Shown in pieces: positions 33,321 through 43,510 of a stretch of DNA of 64,000 bases (positions are counted from its first letter, which is position 1; each line of letters begins with the position of its first letter). Made by a program: the position numbers and the translations under genes. Where the stretch lies: the NCBI RefSeq assembly GCF_902686445.1, contig NC_062217.1, positions 168,607,098 through 168,671,097 on the forward strand, given 5' to 3'. The stretch is from Sciurus carolinensis. Taxonomy: Eukaryota; Chordata; Mammalia; Rodentia; Sciuridae. Under the pieces are notes generated by a model. The model made no database searches. It was not told where the DNA came from and saw only the letters and a list, made by a program, of their open reading frames with translations.

Positions 33321-33790
33321 TTGGAAATGAGAGCCCAGAGTCACCGCGGGCAGGAGCTGGCTCCGAACGGGTCTGGGCATTCCCACGAACGCTCGTGTAC
33401 CTGGGTGCTGAGGTTTGAGGCGTAGGGTCCTAATGACTTGTTCCCACCCCCTCTTCTCTTTGTCCTTTTTGTCTTCTTGGTATTTACTTACAAGTTTGTT
33501 TATATATTTTTAATCATCTTCTACTTATAAACACCAAGATGCAAATTTGGACAGAAGTTATGTAAGCATGGAGAATTTTAGACCCAACTCTATAAAATCA
33601 AATTCACTAAAAAAAGAAGGGGTAGCAGATTTGTTGACCTCACGAGCTCACTGGGCTACGCATCCCATTTGGCTCTGAGCTTCCTAGTTGCCAAGGGCAC
33701 AGTGGTTCACATGAGGCTTATTATCCCATCAACAAAGAATTTCCTGGAATTTAATTTTGGAATCAGTTTGTGAGATCTTGACTAACGAAA
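33321..33790. other. Non-genic AT-rich stretch
   Basis: No gene or clear repeat. 33480-33600 is AT-rich and could be an old L1 scrap or an extension of the neighbouring enhancer-like block. Confidence 0.45.
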
Positions 33791-33794
33791 TTTT

Positions 33795-33900
33795 ATTATT
33801 TTATTTTTAATTTAATTTAATTTAATTTAATTTTATTTTATTTTTTGGTGGTGCTGGGGATTGAACCCAGGGCCTTGTGCATGCTAGGCAAGCACTCTAC
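33795..33900 (-). mobile_element. 5'-truncated ID SINE with (TTTAA)n tail
   Basis: The plus strand reads GGTGGTGCTGGGGATTGAAC, CCAGGGCCTTGTGCATGC and TAGGCAAGCACTCTAC, then stops. The 5' third of the ID consensus (up to the GCTACATCCCCAGCCC mirror) is missing. Left of it, the tail has become TTTAATTTAATTTAATTTAA-type repeats at 33808-33832. Similar A/T-rich words, AAATTTTATTATTTTA and AAATTTTTATTTTTTA, flank the element and may be the duplication. Confidence 0.9.
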
Positions 33901-33917
33901 AAATTTTTATTTTTTAG

Positions 33918-35324
33918 TCTCCTTTGTGTTCTCAAATTTTATTCAAACTTTGGGAAATGAGGTGGTATAGAAAATTAAGGAAGATCTTAGAATGAAATTT
34001 GGTCTCTAGGGCTTTTTAGGTTTTTGTCTTTGGAAGAACCTGGATTCGGTGTGGTTCAGCAATGATAAACCAGCCTCGCTGCTGCCCCCACCTTCCTAGG
34101 AAGACTCTATTCTGTGCCCACCCGCCCCCCTCCCGAACCCCAGCAGGAAAGGTGGGGACAGAGAGAGAAAAAAATCCACTTCTCATCCATCACAACAGGC
34201 GAGGAGGGCATTTGAATATTTTCTGTACCCATTTTTGAAGCATTCTCTTCGGCTGCAGAACGGTATGAGAGGAATTCATTAACCTGGGTCCTCTGTCTCC
34301 TTCCCTGGGCGCTGAGCCTGGAGTCTGCAGCAGCAGCTGGTGGTGTGAACTGGAGTGTGTTCCTGTCCTGGTTGACCACCTTCCTGTAATGTCACAAAAT
34401 GCACTTATGCTACCTGCTCTGTAGGGAGCAACATCTGTGACATTTGTCTGAAGACCCCCAGCCCCACCCTCAGATCTGTCTTGGTTCTCTCCTGCAGCAA
34501 CTTTAACATGCAAATGCCCAGAGGAGTGTCTGCCATCAGCCACCACCATCAACCACCACCATCTCAGTGTGAGCTCCTCGGAGGGCCCCTTTCCTTCAGG
34601 GCAGGACAGACTTTGGGTTTGGGGGGAAATTTTAGGTCTTGCAAGTAGAAGAGGAACTTAATGTAAGGGACCAAGGGTTCTCAAAGCCAGGGGAAGGGCG
34701 GGAAGCATCTGCCTAGCAGGACATTCACAGTGTCTCCCTTAGAAACTGCTCATCCCAGGCTTCCAGGAACTCCACTGGGTGGCCTCTGCCAACCTCACCA
34801 GCCTGCAGCTCCAAAGTGGGTGAGCTGTCCTCAGTCTGTAGATTTGACCTCTGTCTATCTGCCTGCAGCTGCAGCTGGAGATGAATGGGATCTGTTCCTT
34901 CCTGTCTGCCCTTCCACCATGGCACAGCGAGATTGGTCCACCCTAACCAAGAGGCAGATGGTGAGAGGGATCCTAGGAAATGTGGCCTTGGAATTCTGAC
35001 CTGTGGTGCAAAGGAGGCTGCAGAAGGCGAGCATGGGTGCCCAGGGGTCCCCAAGAACCGGGGCCTTCCCTCATCTCTGTCCAGGGACCATGACCTTCTT
35101 CTTGTTCTTCCAATGTTGCCAACCCACAAAAGCCTGGTTCTGGGTGCTTGGCAGGGCTTGTCTCTTGGACACACCCATGGTCATTTCCTACTAATCTGTA
35201 TCTGTCTCTCCCAGTTTCCTGGGCCTAATTTTCCTTCCTGGAGGGCCCTGGCCTCAGCGCTGGTCTCACTTTAGGGGCACCTGATACTTAAGGCTGGACA
35301 GACCCTATTGTTTGCCCTCCTGGG
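33918..35324. other. Non-genic stretch, nothing recognised
   Basis: Mixed composition. Frames at 34725-35274 are open on both strands, a composition effect. A CCACCACCATCAACCACCACC run near 34540 is a small simple repeat. Confidence 0.5.
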
Positions 35325-35520
35325 ACCTTACACTTCTCCTGCAAGGCCTGTGTCGCAGGTGTAATTAAATGCTCATCTGCGTAATTACTGGTTTATTGTC
35401 CTGGGTCCCTGCCAGCTCACTCCCATGAGGTCAGGCAGTGCGTCTGTCTTGCTCACAGCTCCGTTCTCAGACTTCCCCGCGGCCTGGCCTGGAATTAAAT
35501 GTGCGTTGTTTGAATGGAGG
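35325..35520 (+). repeat. L2 (LINE-2) 3' end
   Basis: CGTAATTACTGGTTTATTGTC, then CTCACTCCCATGAGGTCAGGC, then AGTGCGTCTGTCTTGCTCAC, then GGCCTGGCCTGGAATTAAATG and GTTTGAATGGA reproduce the L2 tail order ('CTTGTTTATTGTCTG...TGTAAGCTCCATGAGGGCAGGG...GTCTGTTTTGTTCAC...CTGGCACATAGTAGG...GTTGAATGAATG'). Confidence 0.75.
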
Positions 35521-38500
35521 GGTAAAGCCATGCTTTTCTTTATTTTCAAAACTGGATCATTACTTGGGACTAGATCATGACATTTGGTGGCAATGACTCA
35601 TCATTCTCCCCTAGCTTCTATTACTTAACAGTGTGCAAATCACCTTCTCTCGTTCACGCATTCATTCTCCCACTGTGTGCACAGCAGAGGTGGCCTGGAG
35701 TTCATCTGCATTTTGCAAAGGTGGGGTTGGGACTCAGCATGTGGAGTGGCTGCCTGTTTCCAAGTAGCCGAGAATCAGTCATGTCCACCGTCCTTCCCTG
35801 ACAGGCCATGGCCCAGGGTTTTTGTAAGTGGAGGACTATGTAAAGAAAACCGTAGTAGCCATTGTAGAGCCGTCTGGGCTCGCCAGGTAAGGACTGGACA
35901 TAACAAACAAGAGTTAGGAATACTGTCATCAGGAAGAACCAGGGACTGAAAACAGACATAATTCTGATTTGGGGTGACTGTCCTCTTCCCAGTGCAAACA
36001 CTGTGTATTTAGAACAGACTCCCACACTTTTGAAAGCATCGGTCTGCTGAAATCCCATATTAGCAGAAACCTACTGTGGATTAAATGAGATTCTGTAGCC
36101 CAAGGAAACATATCTAAGGCTCAACAGTCCGGGAACATGAGAGGTGGCACGCAGGGGAATGTGATTGATGAAAACTTTCCTGACTTTGCCTTGGTTTTCC
36201 TTGAATCCATAAATGCCAAAACATTTAGGCAATAGTCTAAATATTTGCTTTATGGAAAAGAACGGCCATAGCGTGTTTTGGAGGTTGAAAGCAGAGGGCA
36301 GAGGGGCTGGCGCTGCCCCTTGGTGGGTGCTGGGGTCAGGCTCTCCTCCCTCCCTTCCCTTCCTCCCCTGCCACCCTCTCGCGGGGCTGTCGCTGGGTCC
36401 GGGCCTTTGCCAAGTCCACCTCTGCTGGTAAAGCAAGTGGAGAGAGGCTGCCTGGGGCTGCCTGTCAAGAGGCAGACCCGATGAAGCAAGGTGCGCTCTT
36501 CCCCTCTCCAGGTCCATCAGCATGAGGCCTCCCAGCTGCAGGAGAACCCTGAGAAACCTGGGGTGACTGTTGAGAACCTAAAATGACGTTTATGTGATTC
36601 TGATAAAATTATCTGCAGGCTCATCTCAGGTTGATTCCTCAGCAAAAACTGGAGTTTGCATCGGGGTGGTGTTTGCTTCTGGCCTGGAGGCCAGTGCTAG
36701 CTCTTCCTCCACCAGGGCCAGTAAGGAGCAGCCGCCAGAGTGGGGCAGGCTGTGGTTCTCAAGATGGGGCCACTCAAAGGTTCCTGGAGACCTGCCTCCT
36801 GCCCGGGGCAGGAACAGAGCAGGGAGGGAGGGTGCAGCACAGGAGGCACCGGGCCCTTGAGTTGGGTGGAGAAGGGACTCGGTGCAGCCGCCTCCAGGCT
36901 GGAAGATTCCCTGCGCCCAGCACGTTGAAGCTGGCTCATGGAGCTCTCCTCTGCCTTGGAACTGCTGATTTGATTTTATTTTTTTCAGTTCAAACATACA
37001 AAGTCAACTGTGCTGAGCTAGCTCTGGGGTGGCAAGGCTGCTGCTCCTGGCTGGGGGAGATGGCCACAAGCCTGGCCATGCTGCCCACCAGCCGCCACAG
37101 AGCTCAGCCTGCCGTGCCAGCAGGAGCGGGGGCCAGAGAGCCACCCTCCCAGACAGTGCCCACCTGAGAAGGCGAGGACAGGGTTCCTCGGTGTACTTCA
37201 CTGGGGTGAGGGCAGGGCTTTGTGACCGCAGCACACTTGGGTCACAGCGCTTGCCCTTGCGGTGTCCCTTGGGATTTTAGGGTAAGCCTGTGACTCAGGC
37301 ACCATGTGCTTTCCTTGGGCCATGGTGGGGACCTTCCAAATTCCCAGGAATATGGGGGTGCAGAGGGTGGTCTTCCCGCCCAGCTCCCTGGCTTGGGGTC
37401 TCTGCCCCAAGCTCAGACCCCTCCCTCTACCTTCCAGTGGGACCCCACTTAGGGTGCGCAGGACTCCTCGGGATTCCTACCTCCTGACTGCTCCCCACCT
37501 GAAATCCTTTCAACCTCCATCCCTTCCCCTCTACCCATTCGCTTCTGCTGGGCCTTCCGGGTCAAGCTCAAGATTTACTTCAATCACGAAGTCATTCAGC
37601 TCCAATGCTTCATTTGTTCTTTTGCCCAATTTGATCCCTGAGATGGGGTAGTCGGAGGGTAGTTAGAGCCTTTACTCCTCTGTGGAAACACACAGTCATC
37701 CCTGGGTGTTCCTGGGATGGGATCCAGGACCCATGCCCCGGTCCAGGTGCTAAAGCCCTTCCATGAGGCATGGTATTTGCATAGATCCTATGCACTCTTC
37801 AGGATGCTTTAAACGGTCTCTCGATGACTTACAGGACCTAATACAATGCAAATGCTGCATAGCTAGATGATTTACTGTGGGATTTAGGGGATGATGATGA
37901 GAGAAAACCGTCTGAACATATTCAGTGCAGCACAATTTGTTGTGAACATTTTCCATCTGCAGCTGGTGGATCCGGGGACACGGAGCCAGCAGATACGGAG
38001 GGCGGCCTCTCCACGGTTCCTCCAGCTCCACTCCGGCATGACCCCGAGCCCTGGTCTACTTCCAGCCCGTCACGGTTCCCACAATCAGGCCATTCCTAGC
38101 AGCTCAGTCACCTGGCCTGAACTTTCCCTCAGGACTTCTACCCATACATGTTGTGGGAAGTTTTGTAAAATGTGGACACTTTCTTGGAAGTGTGGGGGAA
38201 GCGTGGGGGCTTGCCACCATGATCCTGAGCCTTGTGCCCAGGTGAGATGGCTTGGTGCTCTCAACATCCAGAGAGGGGCACTGGTAAAGAGTCCCAGAGA
38301 GCCCTCTGCCCCACACACAGGGTGGTTGATTGTTGGGAGCAAATCCACGGCAAACCTCGCAGACACTGTCTCCTACTACCTTTTCCCTGGCCCTTCTCCC
38401 TTGGGTGGCAGAGCTCCTCTCCCTTAGTTGCCCCAGAACAATAACCTTCACCAGGTGCTTTTAAGATTTCTGCCTCCACCTGAGGGACCATGGCCACTGC

Positions 38501-38923
38501 GAAGGACATGAGGTTCCTGCAGGTCTGGAAAGGCCCTGGAGCAGCCAACGAGCAGTGTTTGGAAAGACGCCATTAGGCTACCTGCTCAGCCCTCACCTCG
38601 GTCCATGCCAGTCACTTATTCCAAGTCCCTAGCAGTTTTCCAGAAAAATGTCCTTTTGTGGGGACAATGTGCATGAATGACATTCATTCTCAATAAGGCA
38701 GAATCAAAGATTACCTTAGGTGTCTCCTCAGTGTTGAAAGACCCTTTTCAACCTTGGATGATTTTCCTAGGATTTCTGTGGGAGCAGAGTGGGCAGGCAT
38801 AAGTCTGTTTGGCTCTGGGGGGCTTTTTATCACCCACTGTCACCTCTACTGACTACTTTAGAGGTGGGAAATCTCCAGGTGTGTGGTTTCTACCAGGAAG
38901 GCTATTGCCATCTTTGTCACTGC
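35521..38923. other. Long non-genic GC-rich stretch
   Basis: 3.4 kb without a recognised repeat, apart from short low-complexity runs. Frames up to about 180 codons (36631-37167 plus; 37891-38427 plus) overlap frames on the other strand and show no domain. 36170-36260 is AT-rich and repeat-free and may hold a small regulatory element. Confidence 0.5.
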
Positions 38924-39142
38924 AACCACCACCATTATCACCACCATCATCGTCACCACCATCACTACCATCACCACCATCATCATCATCACCATCACCA
39001 TTATCACCATTACCACCACCACCATACCCATCATCACCACCACCATCACCACCATCACCATTATCACCATCACCACCACCACCATACCCATCATCACCAC
39101 CACCATCATCACCACCACCATTACCATCACCATCACCATCAA
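38924..39142. repeat. (CCA/TCA)n low-complexity array with a 60-base higher-order unit
   Basis: Trinucleotides CCA, TCA and TTA alternate over 219 bases. 39001-39060 and 39061-39120 are near-identical at an exact 60-base period, with three differences. Each holds the interruption CCACCATACCCATCATC. This is a short array grown by unit duplication. It gives spurious open frames rich in His on one strand and Met/Val on the other. Confidence 0.95.
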
Positions 39143-39464
39143 TCTCTATCTAAAGAGGGGGAAATGGCTTCATCCATTGAACGGCCTGCCTTTAATTCTG
39201 ACAAGCTCTCCATTTCCCTACTTTCTCTAGCAGTATCTGAGCATCTGTGTGGCAGGTTCTAGAATTTGATCACAGCACCATCTACTGGGTACTACATATT
39301 TCCAGGCCTTTCCTACATGTTGAGGTTTGCTCCTTCTTCCTGAGTTTTCCTTCCCTCTCTCCTGCTCTTTCTTCCAGCAAAATAACAATTGTTAGTTTGA
39401 AAAGGTGCCATCAGTTAATTCTTAAAAGTGAGGCCCTTTTAAGATGACCAAAAGCTTCCATCCC
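39143..39464. other. Non-genic stretch, nothing recognised
   Basis: Average composition, pyrimidine-rich near 39340-39375; no gene or repeat is recognised. Confidence 0.5.
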
Positions 39465-39785
39465 TCTCCAGTATGTAATACAAAGACGGCGCTTACTGCG
39501 CCACATTTCATATAATTATTTCCCCAGGATCAATAATCTCATCAGTAGACTCAGTGATGGGGACATCATGGTAATGAATGGCTGGGCGAGGCGGCCATCA
39601 CAAGTGCTGTCCTTAGCCCTGTCACCTCTGAGCGGCCCAAGGGCATGACGGGAATCAGGGCTTTGCCCGGCCAAAGGATTAATCATAGTTATCCCTGACT
39701 CATATTCGTGTAATTTGCCTTCCTTATGCAGCCTGCCCCGAATTGATCAGCATGGATTTCTTGCTGCACAAGAGGCCACTCCAGC
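39465..39785. promoter_or_regulatory. Candidate conserved noncoding element (enhancer-like), block 9
   Basis: Repeat-free, with retained CpGs (GACGGCGCTTACTGCGCC, GGGCGAGGCGGCC, CATGACGGG) and TATAATTATTTCC, AGGATCAATAATCTC and AAAGGATTAATCATAG words. GGCGCTTACTGCGCC at 39487-39501 can form a 5-bp hairpin with a 5-base loop. Constraint is inferred. Confidence 0.45.
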
Positions 39786-40384
39786 GGTGTAGAGGAGAGC
39801 GGGAAGGACTCTGTGCATGGCAGGGAAGGGACAAATGGGATTAGTCGCGCTCAGGAAGTAACAAAACTGGAATTATGCGGAGCATGGCCGGAGTGTGTTT
39901 CTGGAAGCCACCCTGGACTGTTAGGGATCTTGGGAAGGGAGAACAAGCTCTGTGCTCGAGAGTGCTCTGTGGGGCCAGGCTACGCTGTGGCCTCCCTGTT
40001 TCCATTGTGACCACTGGGGGAGCCAGGAGCAGAGTGAGGGGACTTTCCTCTTGTGACCTGTCCTGCCTGCTCCTAACGAGCATTTGCCATGCATTTTCAG
40101 AGTCCTGTTTACAAAGCTCCAGAGTCTGGAGCGAGATGTTCACTGTGTGGAATACACAATACTGGAGGCCACAGCTTCCTGGTGACGCTGGAGGACCGCA
40201 GTTCGGATGCAGAACAGCCAGGTCCTTCCATTAGCCATGGTGAAGTCTCTGGATCTCTTTCAGTCTGGAAGTGGTGATGGACAATGAGAAATGTCACCCT
40301 ATGGAGCGGCTCCTTCTCTTAATGGCTCCTGACTTTGGCCCCGGCTGGTCCATTTGGGAGTGGGTGGCTCTGTGTTCTCTGCGC
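39786..40384. other. Non-genic stretch, nothing recognised
   Basis: No gene or repeat recognised. Frames at 39841-40234 are open on both strands. Confidence 0.5.
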
Positions 40385-40690
40385 CCTGGGAACCTTCTCT
40401 CACCTCTGCGTCTTTGCACGGGCTGGCCCTGCAGCCTGGAATGCCTTTCCTACTCCCCTCCCTCTGCACCCAGTTCGAACAGCGCCTTTGAGCTGAGGCC
40501 CGCGTGAACGCCCAGCAGCTCACCTCTCTTTGTCTGGTTCATATCTGGGTGTGCTGTGAGCCTCTTATTTTAGTTACTTGTGTGTGTCTTCCCTACTGAG
40601 CCCAGAGACAGGAGGCCCTGCATCCCCTGTCTGGGCACCTCTGTATCCTGGTAGCCAGGCAGAGGGTGCTCCCATTCGTCAACTCACCAG
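40385..40690 (+). repeat. L2 (LINE-2) 3' end
   Basis: TGCGTCTTTGCACGGGCTGG, then CCTGCAGCCTGGAATGCCTTTCC, then GAGCCTCTTATTTTAGTTACTTG, then CTACTGAGCCCAGAGACAGG and CACCTCTGTATCCTGG follow the L2 order ('CCTTTGCACTTGCTGTTCCC...CTGGAATGCTCTTCC...TTTATTTTCTCC...GTATCCCCAG'). Confidence 0.75.
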
Positions 40691-40714
40691 TACTGAGTGT
40701 GCTGACGCTGCTTG

Positions 40715-41036
40715 ATTCTAGGTGCTAGAGCCCCAGGCTGAGCGCAGCAGCCTGAGAGTGTCCTCAGAGAGCAGGTGGCCTCACAAAGAGGCAGGAAGGA
40801 GTCCAGCGATCCCACGAGTGTGCACGCACGATGAGGAGGTACTACAGAGAAAGTCAGCAGGCGTGGCAGGAGCTGGCCTTACCGGTTGGGGAGGCTTCCT
40901 GGAGGAGCTGACCTTTGACCTTAACCTACAGGGTGAGGCAGAGGGGGAGAACGAAGGAGGGTGGGAGAGTGGGCAGGAAGAGCGTGTCAGCCACGAGAAG
41001 GGCACGCGGGGGTCTGATCATGAGGGGGCTTGGAGG
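40715..41036 (-). repeat. L2-like fragment
   Basis: GGGGAGGCTTCCTGGAGGAG, CTGACCTTTGACCTTAACC matches the inverted-L2 phrase 'GGAAGGCTTCCTGGAGGAGGTGACATTTGAGCTGAGACC'. The sequence 150 bases on either side is compatible but too diverged to align by eye. Confidence 0.55.
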
Positions 41037-41571
41037 TGTGGTTTAATTGTGTCCCTCTGAAAGAGCGGCTCAGGATTGGGTGCAGCTCAGGGGTAGAGCT
41101 TTGCCAGGCGTCTGCGGGGCCTAGAGTCAGAGCCCCAGCCCTGTAATCAATAAATGAGAACAAAAGTGCGCAAAGAAATACAGAGCTGTTCAGTCCTACT
41201 CCCTGGTACCTATAAATGTGACCTCAGTTTGACATAGGGTTCAGATGAGGTCACACTGACCCCAGTCTGACCAGCGTCCTTATAAGAAGAGTGTAGACAG
41301 ACCCAGGAGACGAGACGCTCACACGGCGATGGAGGCAGAGATTCATGCTCCTGGAGCATCTCAGGAGTGCCAGGGTGCCCGGCAACCACCTGGAGCTGGA
41401 GGGGCAAGTCAGGCTCCTCCCAGGAGCAGTGGGGTAGGGGGCAGGCCCTGCAGGGACCTTGATTTCAGACTTTGCCCCTGCCCCCCAGAATGTGAGAGAA
41501 TAAGTTCCTGTTGTTTTAAGCCACTCAGTTTGTGGCCATTTGTTCTGGCCGCCCTGGGAAACCACACAGCA
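41037..41571 (+). mobile_element. MLT1-type MaLR solo LTR, split by an ID SINE
   Basis: TGTGGTTTAATTGTGTCCC opens the LTR. After the inserted ID (about 41068-41170) it resumes with CAGTCCTACTCCCTGGTACC, then TGAGGTCACACTGACC, GCGTCCTTATAAGAAGAG, TTCCTGTTGTTTTAAGCCAC, and ends CCACACAGCA at 41571. Order and TG...CA ends match MLT1. No internal retroviral sequence is present. Confidence 0.85.
41068..41170 (+). mobile_element. ID SINE inserted in the MLT1 LTR
   Basis: AGGATTGGGTGCAGCTCAGG, GGTAGAGCTTTGCC, then CTAGAGTCAGAGCCCCAGCCC and an A-rich tail (ATCAATAAATGAGAACAAAAG) match a diverged ID. Flanking AAAGAG / AAAGAA words may be a decayed target duplication. Because it interrupts a recognisable LTR it must be younger than that LTR. 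Confidence 0.7.
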
Positions 41572-42816
41572 GGTGTGAGCAACAGGACAGCCCGGTGGGG
41601 GGGGGGAGGCAGGAGTAGGACCAGTGCTGGCAGGGCAGGGAGCACGGGGGACACGGGCGGCAGGCTCTTTGGTGTTCCCAAGGTGCTTTTTGTCCTAATG
41701 TTCATGCCAAGAAGGCTGCTGCTGGGGGCGGGGGGACAGCACAGGAATGCAGGAGGCTGAGACTGAGCCCAGGGAGGCTGAGGACGGTGAGCACTAGGTG
41801 GGGGAGGGGGGGTCAATGGAGCGGAGCCCCGGGGGTTGTGGGATAAAAGGTAAAGTGGTTGAGTTTTGAATAAGTGAAGGAATGAGCAGGACAAACCATT
41901 TAGAAAGGAAGAAGGAGAAATGACTTTCAGGAGAAGTTTCCAACACTCACAGACAAGCGAGTGCCAAGCCACAGGAGCGCCCTTAGGGCACGGCTATTGA
42001 AGCACCACCATCACTGGGGCATCCCCAGGTCCTACATCACCTTCACGCTGTCTCGACAGAGGTACCTGAGGCTGCTGCCAACCCAGGTTCTAGAGGGGTC
42101 AACCTCAAGGAGGTGGAGATAGACGCTCGAGGTCCCCAGGGATGACACTCTGCTGGCACTGGAAACTGTCTTCATGCTGCTAGTGCTTGGTCCCACTGTC
42201 TTCTCACCTCCCAAGAGTGTCCCCCATGAATCCATAGCGGGAATCAGCCAGATGGAAACCTTTTGAAATGGCTCTTAATTCATTTTCTCATTTAAATGTC
42301 ATTTTATCCTCACTGTGTCCACACCTTGATTCTTTGTGGGGTGGAACAAGGGGAGACTTGAATACATGCAAAAGACACCAGAAGTACTGAGGGCCCTCAG
42401 TGGGCGGCTGCCTCCTGACTGCACTTCTTTCCAGTGTGCTCATCAAGGGAGGAAGTGCTGTCATTTGCAATGCTCCTGCACTGAACCACGTCCTGTGCAG
42501 ACTTGGTGGCTGCCCATATTCTCACGGGTCTTTGAGTTGGTTGGATATTCGCTGATCTTGGCTTAGCTCATTCCCAAATCTGGGAACCTGCTAAGGATCA
42601 GACCCTCTGGGCTGGGCTCAGCCAGGAGGTTCATCTCAGCTCCACATGCCTTTCTTCCTTCTGGGACCAGTGGGCTAGCCTGGGCATGTTCTCAGGGCGA
42701 TGGTCCCCAAAGCACAACCCAGCGGCATGCGCACTTCCAAGCCTTTATGTGCACTAACCCTGGACTGGCCAAAATCAAGGTCATGGTAGGATGGGACTTT
42801 TCAGTATCGAGTCAGG
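41572..42816. other. Non-genic stretch with G-rich runs
   Basis: Runs of ten and seven G occur near 41599 and 41802, and GGGG tracts recur between 41590 and 41850. They may allow G-quadruplex formation, but the spacing does not give a strict four-run motif in most places. No gene or repeat is recognised. Confidence 0.5.
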
Positions 42817-42848
42817 CTTTCTCTCTCTTCTCTCTCTCTCTCTCTTTC
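42817..42848. repeat. (CT)n run beside a SINE
   Basis: TCTCTCTCTTCTCTCTCTC continues as CT dinucleotides and directly precedes the inverted composite SINE. It sits where the SINE's A-rich tail would be on the minus strand, so it may be an (GA)n-converted tail. Confidence 0.8.
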
Positions 42849-43041
42849 TGTAGTGGGGATTGAACTGAGGAACTTAACCACTGAGCCACATCCCCAGCTC
42901 CCCTGCCCCCACTTTTTTTTGAGATAGCTTCACTAAGTTGCTCAGGGCCTTGCTAAGTTGCTGAGGCTGGCTTTGAACTTGTGGTCCTCTTGTCTGAGCC
43001 TCTGGAGCTGCTGGGATTATAGGCATGTGCCACTGCTCCTG
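42849..43041 (-). mobile_element. B1-dID composite SINE
   Basis: An inverted ID half (GTAGTGGGGATTGAACTGAGG, CCACTGAGCCACATCCCCAG) precedes an inverted B1 half (TGCTGAGGCTGGCTTTGAAC, TGCTGGGATTATAGGCATGTG, CCACTGCTCCTGG). The polarity gives minus strand. No clean target duplication is seen. Confidence 0.9.
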
Positions 43042-43329
43042 GGAGTACTTTCAATTTATAAAACATTTTGGCATACATTTTCTCATGCCAGCCACAAAAC
43101 CTTTGTAAAAGGGATAGATCCTGTCCAGCTGTCCCCACAGATGAGGGGACTGTAACTAGAAGCTGAGAACATCTGTCTCCAGATTCAGAAGAATCCCAGG
43201 ATCAGCCTGTTCTGAGAGGATGACTCTAGAGAAAAGTGCCCTGTCTCTGGAAACGGCCCCAGGTATTGACCCAGACTTCTGCCACTGAATAGCTGGTGCT
43301 GATTTATGTCTCCTGATTGCTGAGGGCCC

Positions 43330-43510
43330 TTGAAGAATATGCTCTTTGTAACCAGGCAAACCCGCATTGGACTGCAGAACCTGCCATGCAGAACCTCCAT
43401 GAACTGGGCAATATCTCCCAGCCTCCCTGAGCCTTAATTTCCTTATTATGAGAGGTGGGATAACGTCGGTCAGATGTGAATCTCTCCCTGATGCTTGAGA
43501 TGCAAGAAAT
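43330..43510 (+). repeat. MIR SINE
   Basis: CTCCATGAACTGGGCAATATC, then CCCAGCCTCCCTGAGCC, then TTAATTTCCTTATTATGAGAGG and TGGGATAACGTCGGTC follow the MIR order 'TGGGCAAGTTAC...CTGTGCCTCAGTTTCCTCATCTG...GGGATAATA'. Confidence 0.65.

Noticed and set aside
38924..39142. CRISPR-like regular spacing
   Set aside because: Units are contiguous low-complexity repeats without unique spacers, and the DNA is mammalian.
38789..39262. His-rich plus frame and Met/Val-rich minus frame
   Set aside because: Both are translations of the CCA/TCA repeat array.
41590..41850. G-quadruplex motif
   Set aside because: G-runs are long, but I could not find a strict four-run motif with short loops, so it is noted only as G-rich.
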